This document shows, one piece after another, positions 1 to 64,000 of a DNA stretch of 64,000 nucleotides (positions are counted from its first letter, which is position 1; each line of letters opens with the position of its first letter). The DNA is taken from assembly GCA_036785705.1 (NCBI GenBank), contig JAWUZG010000056.1, positions 16,970,001 to 17,034,000 on the forward strand, in the 5' to 3' direction. Made by a program: the position numbers and the translations under genes. The notes beneath the pieces were generated by a model, which made no database searches, was not told the DNA's origin, and saw only the letters and a list, made by a program, of their open reading frames with translations. This stretch comes from Acanthornis magna. Lineage: Eukaryota > Chordata > Aves > Passeriformes > Acanthizidae.

Positions 1-2109
1 GCTGTCACTGAGGATGGCTTGTGGGAATCAATAATTCCAAGAGAAATTAAGCACTATGTGCTTTACAGGGCTGTTTTCCCCATGAACCGCAGATTTTGGG
101 TGCTTTTGCTGCTGAGTGCCCTGGCAGGACCCAGGGGCTAGGGAGGGCAGGTACATGTTTAGGTTCCAAGTTCATCCCTGCATCTTGCAAGTGGCACTGG
201 TGACAGCACTGGTGGCACATTCAGAAATCACAAGTATGTCCACTGCTGCGAAACAACAGGACTTGTATGAAAAGCCATGAGATCTTTTAGGACAAAGGCA
301 GTTTTGGGGCTTTTGGAGCCACCTAAGAGCAGGAATTCAGAGCACTCATGTTTTTCTACGCTCTGTAAGCATGAGAGCTTAGAAAAGTTGCTTTGTACTG
401 GAGGCAGGAATTTGCTTATCACACTGTGAGCAGAAATCGGAGCCTTTGGAAAAGCAGCAAGGTTACAAGAGTGACGGTGTCCAGCCCAAACTGAGGCTCC
501 AAACCCTTTCCTGCAGAGCAGTTGATGGGTCCATCCCTCTGACCTTCTTGCTGTGGAGGGGCGCAGGATCTGTCTGTCCATCTGCCCTCCCTCTCCACAA
601 GGTTATCCTCCAGGAGAGCTGCCCTCGGAGGGCATCACTCACCCCTCACTTCCAGCAGCAAACTTCCATCAGCTCCAATCATGCTCCTGATTTACACCAA
701 TTAACTGCAAACTGAGGTCCCCAAGACACCATTAGTAGTTTCAGCAGATGAAATGGGAGATTAACTTGTCTGAATTCACTCAATTTATTATTCTATGTGT
801 AATTGTGGTTACCCTGCCTGCTAACAGCCTGGGAGCTTTTCCCTTACGTACATACACGGGGTTTTAGCATCTGTTTCGTGGTCAGTGAGCAGCAGGGAAT
901 GGGAGCCAAAATTATGGCACCCCCTTTGAGGCACTGAGCCCAGAGCCATGGCAGCAGTGGTGGGACAACCCCAGGACCTGCTTCTGGAAGCTGTTTTCCC
1001 CAGCAGAAACTGTTTTCCGTGTGCCTGTTGAGGATCTGTGGAGCAACCCTGGCCACCTCACTGCATCATGCAGCCCTTCGCCTCGTGCTGGGCCTGCCCA
1101 GAGGGCTGAGCTGGGCCATGCACTGCACCGGGCAATTGTCATGCACTGAATTACCTGAGACCACGACAAACCCAAGTCCACTGTAGTGGTATTTCCAGCT
1201 GCATCCTCGCACGGTGTTGGGGTGATAAAGGTTGGGAAGAGAAAGAAATGCAACCAGACGTTTTGCTCTTCACTTCTCTCCTGTAACTGCTGTGTCTGTC
1301 CATCTCTGTCACTCATTCCATTGCACTGTGTCTCCTCTTGGCAGACTCCAACCAGTGTCTTATGCTGTAAATTGGGAGCTGGAAGAGTGATTTGCAGTCA
1401 CCCATCACCCCCTCCAAAGTCCCTCCTTGCTCATTTGTGGGGTTACCTATCATTAGGAGAAAGACTCATCAGAGTTACACAGTCTGACAGAGTTCCCTTT
1501 AACCACTATCAGAGAACACTGTGCTAAGTGCAGATTTATTACCTCTGTAATGCAGATAAAATGAGATTTTATGGCTCTGTCGTCGTGGCAGCATAAAGTA
1601 ATAATGGAAACTATCTACTGAAGTAGAGAATGCATCCCAGGAAGAAAGAGAGATGCACGGGAGGTTAATAGCATGTCCTTGGGCACTGGCAGGTATCCTC
1701 TCCTCAGTCTCGCTGGACACAAGCCACTGAGTGCTCAGCCCAGTGTGCCATCCAAGAGAAGTCTCACCACTCATTTGCTAGATGCCTCTCCTCATTTTTT
1801 CCATTAAAAAATTCCCCAGCAAGATGAAGCATGAAACTGGACAAAGATTTTTTTTCTTATAGGAATCAGTTTAAAACTGAGAAATGAGCAAGCATGAATC
1901 CAAACTCTGCTCATGTCCGAAATTCCAGAAGAATTCCTAAGGAACCAGGTACCCACTATCATCTCACATTCCCAACCTTCACGGGGATGAGCTCTAGTAC
2001 TGAACTGGCATGAGCATGAATCCTGCATTCTGCCCCCACCAGTGCTTCTGCCAGTGAGGTACAGCCTGGAACAGCTGTAACACACTGAATTGTGAGACAA
2101 ATCCCACTC
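1..2109. other. Downstream flank, no gene seen
   Basis: No splice-bounded coding block, RNA gene or repeat could be recognised. It holds two more minus-strand AATAAA hexamers (1535-1540 and 784-789), so part may be extended 3'UTR. By the human gene order as I remember it, the first exon of IGDCC3 would lie further left, outside the window. Confidence 0.5.
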
Positions 2110-2123
2110 TTTGTTTAAAACAT

Positions 2124-2129
2124 TTTATT
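2124..2129 (-). terminator. IGDCC4: Candidate polyadenylation signal AATAAA
   Basis: The plus strand reads TTTATT, so AATAAA on the transcribed strand. It is the first canonical hexamer downstream of the stop codon. The 40 bases beyond it on the minus strand are fairly rich in G and T (TTTGTCTC, AGTGTGTT), consistent with a downstream element. Further AATAAA copies at 1535-1540 and 784-789 could extend the transcript. Confidence 0.45.
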
Positions 2130-5100
2130 AATAACCCATTAGTTAAGGAATATAAGGACAATGTCTTCTTACACTTTAACACTAAAGAGTATTTGTGGAG
2201 TAAGAACAGTCTCTGAAGAAAGAAAATTATAATAAAGTACAGCATGGAACCAAACACAGACACAACCTTCAAACAAGATCAAGTTCTGGTTACACATCTT
2301 TATGCACTGTGCAGAAAATGAAATTTAACTTGAAAATACAGGCAAGGGAATACAGTAACAGAAGTAGATGGTAGATTTCTGCTGGCTAAACACTTCTTTT
2401 CTAATACAAGTATTGATTAGAAAAGACTCAATGATTCCTTCAAAACACCTATTACTAATGAGATCAAAACCATATACAGCGCTCTAGTAAAATGGTTGTT
2501 TTCTTACACAGTGTATTTCATGGGCTGATTGTTAGCTAGGAATGTGAAAAAATTCTCAAACTCTAAATTAGAAGTTACCTCATTTGAACTATTTAAACCA
2601 GAACTTTGCTGCCTGTTAAGTAAGAAATCAAATTTAAAAAAAGCTGATAGAGGTTTTTATCTGAGTCGCATGTTTCATGTAACAAGAAATGAAAAGAAAT
2701 AAAAAGGATGAGAATTGTGACTCTCACAGCAGCATGGGGAATATACAGTTGTGTAGCCAAACACTAACATTAATACTACAGAATTATGCCAGTGAGACAA
2801 ACCTGACATTTTAACAATGTAAAACAATATACACCAGCAAAAAGGTTGAACAGCAATAATCTTTAGTGTTACTGAAAGGAAGAAATGGGAGAAAGGAGCC
2901 TGGTGTGCAGGAACAGATATTAAGCATGACGGGTAATTAAACGTATCAACAGTTTGTGTGCCTGTGAGAAATCGGCAAGAAAGCTACTTATTTTCATGAT
3001 AAAAAAATATATGCACTGGTTGTTTCAGTTTTACACACCAAATGTGTATTATGTGTCTTCTTTGATTCACTTCTAGCTGAGATTGAAAGGTCCCTGCATG
3101 GTCAGTGCAGGGGGGACTTAGGGCACAGCTGAGTTGGAGAAGAACCCCCAACACTCTGTGTGGACATGCATTTGTCCAGGGACACTTCGGTGCTGCTGGT
3201 CAGTGGTGACCTCCAAGGTTCATGACCTGCCCCAGGCGCAGTGTCCGAACATGGGGCAAGGAGGAGGACTCTGGTGCCCTGGTCATACCTGTTGCTGGCC
3301 AAACTCCTTCTGGGACAGCCTTCCGACAGCCAGGAGGCTCAGCAGGAGTGCTCCTTCAACACACTGCCATGCTTGAGGGCGGGTGACTTGGTTTGGGAGG
3401 TGAAAGGAAGTGGCCAAGGGTTCCCCTGGAGTGAGCCTTCTGAAGAAGTGCCCTCCTTTTCTGCACCCCAGCACTGGCAATGTGGCTTGTGCAGGGCCTG
3501 TTCTGTCACTGCGGAAGGGCAAGGACTCTTCATGGAACTAGCAGGGACCTGAGGGCCACCTGCACAATGTCCCCCCACTCTCTGCAGCGAGTGCCCGACA
3601 TTGCCCAGCTGGAAGGTTTGTACCTCTGTGATCGCATCCGCTCCCAGAGAACTGTGAATTGTCCTTATTGCCTGCAATAACACTTCACTGCCTTATCTGT
3701 AACCCTGCTAAGTCATGAGTTTTAAAGTCTTGTGGCAGTGGGCTCTGGAAGTTACTTACACACTTCCTCTGCCCACTTAGGTTTCCTTGCCTTTCTAGTT
3801 CCTTGCTCCAGTAGCATGCGCACACCAACTCCTGCCTTCACCTGCTCACTGGCACTGATTTCCAGTTTCTGTCCCACAGCATTCCAGAGGCATGGCTATT
3901 CAGAGCATGGAACAGCATTTCCGAGACTCCTCGAGACACCAAGCAGCAGCTGGAGCAACACAACAAGAACAATGATGGGAAATGTTACTGGTCACCGGAA
4001 CAGTGTGTCATACCGGGAGGAGATGCTGTGTGCTGGGGAGTGGTGGAGGTTCCAATATCCTTCCCAACAGCATACATGGAGGCTTGGAGGTTCTCCTCCG
4101 CTGAAGAGCTGGTGCTAAAACAGTTGCAGGGTGCTGGTGAAGCAAGGTTCTCCATGCTGCAAGCAGTGGTACCTCCACCCAACAGTCACCATGAAAAACA
4201 AAATCTGAAGTGTTTTACAGGATCTCAAGTTGGCACACAGTTTCCCCATATAGCCTGCGGAGAATTTGAGTTTAAATAAAAGGAAGGTGGGCATCTTTTC
4301 CTTCACTTTTTAAACAAATGGTGAGATGTCTGAATCCTCCAGGAAGGCAGAATATTTACCAAACACCCAAGAACAGAATTACTGATCCTTGTTACCTCTG
4401 AGGAGCTGGTCCAATCTGTAGCATTCGCAGTCAAACCCTGCAAGCCTGGAGCAGGGCAGAGATAGGCTAAAAAAAGTAAAGTCTACCTCCAGCAGGGCCA
4501 GGCTGAGACACATGCCAGGAGTAAGCAAACAACATCAGCAGGAAGAAACACTGGATAATTTTCAAGCCAGATTGACTGGTATGAGACCAAATACTTCATT
4601 TTCATTTTAAAGCTCTGGTGGTGCTCTGCTCTTAAAAAAAAAAAATCCACCCAAAAGCACTTTGGCCAGGACTATCAGAAGTGACTGGAAAATTTCACTT
4701 GTTCATCCAAAGCTTTCAGCACGTCCCCTGCTTACAGAAGGCTGAGCGCTGCTCTCTGGAAATCAAAACCATCTGAGATGTCTCCACATGGGCACCCAAA
4801 AAAAGAGAAAAGAAATACATGCCCCCAATATCACAAATTACTTTTGCAATTGCTGGTTCTTCTTTCTCTTTGTTAGTATAAGCTTGTGGAGGAAAGATGG
4901 ATCAACATCCCGCCAGCTAAAGCAGTTTCCTTTGGCAGCTGCTGTAAAACACAGTCCTACAGAGAGACACAACCCAACTCTCTGGCTGCAGGGAAGGTGT
5001 CAAAGAAACTAAGCAAGAGAGACATCAGATCTGCAGCACTATGTGTTAAAGAAGGGTCAACAACCAGTGCAAACATATTCTTTAGAAAAAGGCAGTATAA

Positions 5101-5331
5101 GAATAAGTTAAAACCTATAATGGACTATAACAAATGAGTAGATCTACTGCTTTTTTTTTTTTTCTCCAACAGACATGAGGTAGTTGTGTTGTTAGGGAGG
5201 AAAAAATAAAGAAAGAGAGAAGTAGTAAAAATGCTACTCTATACCACACACTATTCCACTTTATAAAATTAAATAATATAAAGATGTTCCAAGGAAATAA
5301 AAATACATGTTGTACATCAAAAGGACAGATG

Positions 5332-5353
5332 TGTACCTAAAATATTAGGTACA
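5332..5353. repeat. Perfect 9-bp inverted repeat in the 3'UTR
   Basis: TGTACCTAA (5332-5340) and TTAGGTACA (5345-5353) are exact complements around the loop AATA. In the IGDCC4 transcript this would form a small AU-rich hairpin. Confidence 0.85.
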
Positions 5354-6072
5354 AGAACCTACATAAAACAAAGCCCAGGCTGGTGAAACGACCCAGACGC
5401 TGCAGAAGGTTCTATATAGTACAAGTTGTTAGAGGCACTCGTAGAGTGTGTAATAAAAGGCCACTACATCAGCCTGCTAGTAGTAGTTACTGCAGTAGCG
5501 TACACAGAGAGCCTGGTAATCCCTCTAACCACGGGAGGGCAGAAAAGGATGGTGCTTACAGCTCACTGCCTTTGTTTCCGGGGCTTCCACCCCTCCTGGG
5601 ACTCCTGTGCCAGAATCCATCCCAACACTGCCAGGCAGTCGCTAGTGCCCAGGCGCTCCCCAGGGAAGAGGCAGTTGAGAAGGATCGCTCGCTGCACTGT
5701 GCCACTTCCCAGCATTAAATGACGCCTTGCCAGTCGCCTCGAGGGCTATGGTGAAGTGACAGCCCCAGTTTAGCACAGAAGGCTCTGTTCCATTGTGATT
5801 CTGTGTCAGACTTTGGCAGACGGCTCAGTCCTGCTCCCACCAACACCCAGTTCCTCATCAGCTTCAGCAGGAAGAAGAGAGACCCTTACCAACCCACCCG
5901 GCTTCTTGAAGGCTTCTACCTGTCTGGAGAGCTGACAGGTCCAAGCTCTGCTCTGGTGAGATGCTGCACCTGCCCAGCTCCTGCCGGGCTCGGTGAGCTG
6001 AGGGCAGGCGGCACCTCACAGGGACAGGCCCTCTTAGTGCTTCAGCTCTGCTGTGATCAAAATCAGATCAGT

Positions 6073-60672
<54,600 letters not shown>

Positions 60673-63600
60673 CTGCAAAGAAAAGACAGTGTTTCAGTGG
60701 GGGTTGCTTTCCTTAATTAATCACATCCCAGTTTCACACAGCAAAGGAACCATGGCTGGAGGTACCAGGTGAAATTCAGCCCTATTGGGTGACCAGCACT
60801 GCCCATGACTCTTGTGCACTGCATTCTCCATCCCCCATCCCCATGGCTGTACAACCTGCACCATTTCTGCCACCCCCAACAGGCCCAGCAGCCACCCCTG
60901 TTGCTCACACTCGTTTCCATGATGGATTCAAGCAGCTGGAAGAAGGTGAAGAGGTGGGAACAGTAAGAGCAAGCACAGATGATGCAATAAGGGCTGCAAC
61001 CTGCCATGGCTGCCCACGACAGGCTCCCCTCTCATCTGCACATCAGAGCCTCCTCCAAGGCTGAGCAACCTCCCCAAGGCAATTAAGTGCAAGGAAAAGT
61101 ATTCAAGCCCCGTGTGGCACTCCAGTGCCAATGACCACAACTTGGTTAGAGCAGCTCCCCCTCTTACTGGCAGTAAAAGCTCAAGTCCAGCTGGGAAAAC
61201 AGCAACTCCCAGTGATGCTCATGTTCTGGGAAACACATTTCAAAGGAACGACAACAAAAGAACAGCTAAAAACATGACCTGCTGTCTCTGAGCATTTTAT
61301 CCCATATAGACGAATCCAGAGTGAGAACGGATAGATGCATTTTCCCCACTAGAAAAGGATATTCCAATTGTTAGCAGACAGTACCCAGCACATGCCCTTA
61401 GGCAACCTTCCTGCTGCAGCCGGAGGCCAGAACAGTGACCAGCAACAAGCTCAGCTGAACAGATCTCGGTCTGGCTGACTTCCAAACCCACGTACTCAAG
61501 GGGGGCTCCACCTCTGAAACAATGCTCAGCATTTCCTAAAAGAATATTGCCATTAATAAAATGCATTTGCCGTTAGAGTTCTCCAGAGACACTAAGTCAA
61601 TGTTAGCTGGCAGCACTGCTTCCACACACCAGCAATTTCAATCTCTGCTGTGCTCAAACCATCACCATCCACTCTTTTTATGGCTCCGCTCCAAATTATT
61701 TTGTCACTGCTCCAATCAGAAATGTTTCCTGCCTCTATAACAAGTTTATCAACACTGGATATGAACCACATGGCTCCCTGCCCGTCTCCTATCGCAGAAG
61801 GCTACAGATTAATTTTATAGGAATTCAAACACCCTATTAAACCTGCTACTACCTACTGCTGATAAAAGGGCTGCACTTTAAAGGAGTGTGTGTTAAGCAT
61901 GCAATTAGGGGCAATGACACGCAAAATTACATATGCAGGGAGATGGAATTATTTCAAGGCGTGTGCCGGAAACCACAGGTGCCCCTGGAAGGAAGGGCCT
62001 AACCCTGTCCCCACGTGTGACCCATTCGGTGCCCACGGGGAGGGAAACTTGTCAGGTTTGTCGTCACTGCTGGGTTGTAGAACAGCCACTGAGAACTCAG
62101 TGTTGACCAGCTCTGTCCCTTCAGTGATGAGGAGGCCGCACAAGAACCCTGCCTGTTGATTGCCATTGTTATGGGGCCCAACAGATCCTGTTCTGTCACC
62201 TTCACTAGGACATGCAGGAGGCAGTCTCACAGTCTCCACAGACAAACTCCAGCAGGATACAGAGAAGCCCATGTCACAGTCAGCACAACAGCCAGGTAGG
62301 CTGTGACAAAGGGGCAGCCCCTGCCAACACAGAACTACCTGCAAGTCCCTGGATTTAGAGTTTTCCCACATGGATGCTTCCACCATGCTCCTGTCTCACA
62401 CTCTGCAGGGAGAACGCACAGCCAGGGGCAGCTGACATCACCGAGCACCCAATGTGCACACACCACAGTGGAATTTCTGGATTTGTCAGCCAGCACAGCC
62501 CTGGCAGATCCAGGTCAGGCAAATGTCACCAAGTGCCCTCCTGTAAGGGCAGTTCTGCCCATTCATGTCTCCTAGGGCAGACTGGTCCTTTGAGGATCAC
62601 AGCAAGCTACAGAACTCAGTGGCTCCCCAGCAGGATAGAAGCAGGGGAACATGAAGCTGAAAGGCTCCCCCAGCTATTCCAGAAAGACACTGCCTCTGGA
62701 AGCCTTCCACGCAAGACAGCTGGTACCAAAAAACAGTATGAAATAGTGAGAAATTTAGCACACCAAATACCTGGACAAACAGGAGAGAGTTAACAGTCTG
62801 CAGCTGGGGAGAACTCGGCAGAGTTCAGGACAGGAGGCATACTCAGATGCTGCCATGAAAACCCCCAGCCACATGAGAATCCTCATCCACGGAGGAGCAG
62901 TGACACAGACGCTTCTCCGAAGGGATGTCCCTGTAGCAGCTGCTGCTGGCAGCATGTCACCGGGGCTCAGCCAGCCTGTGTGTACACACCACCTCTGAGG
63001 AGGCAGAGGTGCTACGGCAAAGGCTGAGGTGTGCGACGCAAAGCTTATTCCAAAAGACTTGAAATTTTGTTGGATAAAGTCTTTATTCTTTGCCTTTCCT
63101 TACCTTTGTCGTCTTTAGAAGCTCCTGTTCATTGCTTGGGGAAACAGCCTGTATATCTGTCCTATTTTCTAGTTTCTTCAGACAGCAATTAGAATAGCAT
63201 TTTGCTGAAAATACTCCTCCTCTTCCAAAGGTGAAGTGCGAGGGGACAGCCAGGAATAGAGAAGGGATCTGCAGTGCAGCTTCTCACAGTAAGAAGCAAT
63301 TATCAGCCTCTCAAGCTTCAATTTCTGAGAAAGTCAACTCAACCTGCTTGCAGCAGAATAAGAACAGACAACTCCATACTTTCCATCACAGCAAAAAGAA
63401 GTATTTGCTTTTCAAAAGCATGTGGTGATGTTTCTCCATCCCTAAATCACCTGGCTCTTTTCCCCAAACTCAAAACCTACCCGGATCCAAGCCTCTGCTT
63501 GGTTGGTCAAACATATGTCACAAGCCCTCCTTTTCTGTTATTTTAACACAGACTGGGAAGGCCTCCAGCTGGGCAAATGAAGTTCCCACCCAACATTAGA

Positions 63601-64000
63601 CTGCTCTGACCTGTCCCAAATCCAGCCCTCCTTGCTGCCCTTTTGGCCCCAAAATACTGCAGATTTTTGGTGACAGGCCATTTACACATACAGAGGTTGA
63701 GCAGCAGGGTCCAGGGTGCAGACCTGGCATTGCAAAAAGCCACAGTATGACTTTTGTCCCAAGGTGTTCAAAGACCTGCATTAACACTCCCTGATTAAGG
63801 AAAAAATACCTTCCAGGCTCTGGAAACGTAGGAGGAGGTCTGGTTCAAAACACCGCACTAAATTAGCAAGCCTGACAATGAGATAAAAGCCCCTTCAAGG
63901 GAAAGGATCAGAAGAGAGTAAAATTAGTCCAAGTGAGATCAAAGACAAATGAAATCAGGAATGTTAAGTGCTTACAGAAGCTGCTGACTATTTCCAACCT
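60673..64000 (-). other. IGDCC4: IGDCC4 intron 1, 3' part
   Basis: Noncoding, at least 3328 bases. No start codon plus signal peptide ending in a phase-1 donor was found here, so exon 1 lies further right. An AT-rich block at 61680-61960 has several ATTA-type motifs. Nothing else recognised. Confidence 0.8.

Larger units (their letters stand above)
2110..6072 (-). other. IGDCC4: Proposed 3'UTR of IGDCC4
   Basis: There are no coding signals between the stop codon and the first canonical minus-strand AATAAA downstream, at 2124-2129. The distal part (2130-3060) and the 5090-5380 part are AT-rich, as 3'UTR ends often are. A 13-nt T run (5151-5163) and a perfect hairpin (5332-5353) lie inside. 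The length of about 4 kb is inferred from the polyadenylation signal only; a shorter form using a non-canonical TATAAA-type signal near 5262 is possible. Confidence 0.45.

Noticed and set aside
5149..5175. Plus-strand polypyrimidine tract followed by CAACAG, like a splice acceptor
   Set aside because: No coding frame or donor follows on the plus strand, and the stretch lies in the proposed 3'UTR of a minus-strand gene. It is better read as a simple T run.
62755..62955. Possible IGDCC4 exon 1: minus-strand ATG with a signal-like start (MRILMWLGVFMAA)
   Set aside because: The available donors (GTATGC, GTATTT) leave in phase 2, while exon 2 needs a phase-1 entry. The donors are weak and there is no CpG-rich promoter context.

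Overview
This window is ordinary vertebrate nuclear DNA, most likely from a bird. Almost all of it is one multi-exon gene on the minus strand. The evidence for a vertebrate is a set of short coding blocks with consensus GT-AG splice sites and matching phases, separated by introns of 0.2-16 kb. The evidence for a bird is relics that look like CR1 retroposons (22412-22545, 50187-50282, 16620-16661), the absence of mammalian SINEs, and moderate GC content. I cannot name the species.

The gene is recognised as IGDCC4 (also called NOPE), a type I membrane receptor-like protein of the DCC/neogenin subfamily of the immunoglobulin superfamily. I could place 19 coding exons, called exons 2-20 assuming a single upstream first exon. 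They run from 60672 down to the stop codon at 6073-6075. Together they encode 1264 residues: four Ig domains, five fibronectin type III domains, one transmembrane helix and a cytoplasmic tail of about 315 residues. Every junction keeps frame. Exon 1 (5'UTR, start codon, signal peptide) lies beyond the right edge, so the gene is incomplete here. Residue numbers below count from the first complete codon of exon 2.

Layout from right to left, which is the direction of transcription: 60673-64000, 3' part of intron 1; 60343-60672, Ig1; 53466-53607 and 48296-48429, Ig2; 16 kb intron 4; 32130-32273 and 29454-29609, Ig3; 28514-28924, Ig4 plus half of FN3-1; 27667-27831, rest of FN3-1; 26525-26662 and 24914-25084, FN3-2; 24115-24348 and 19300-19407, FN3-3; 18822-19005 and 18044-18171, FN3-4; 17669-17839 and 17005-17142, FN3-5; 16406-16511, transmembrane helix; 15253-15487, 8199-8363 and 6073-6609, cytoplasmic tail; about 2110-6072, proposed 3'UTR; 1-2100, probably downstream intergenic sequence.

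No RNA gene, CRISPR array, operon or second protein-coding gene could be supported. I saw no evidence of a novel biological system. The points worth a second look are gene-regulatory: a CpG-rich block with a consensus, phase-compatible donor inside intron 2 (possible alternative first exon), a tandem NAGNAG acceptor, a frame-neutral cytoplasmic exon, a 105-nt pure homopurine tract, a triplicated ATTTGCAA array, two perfect hairpins and several AT-rich homeodomain-like blocks inside introns.
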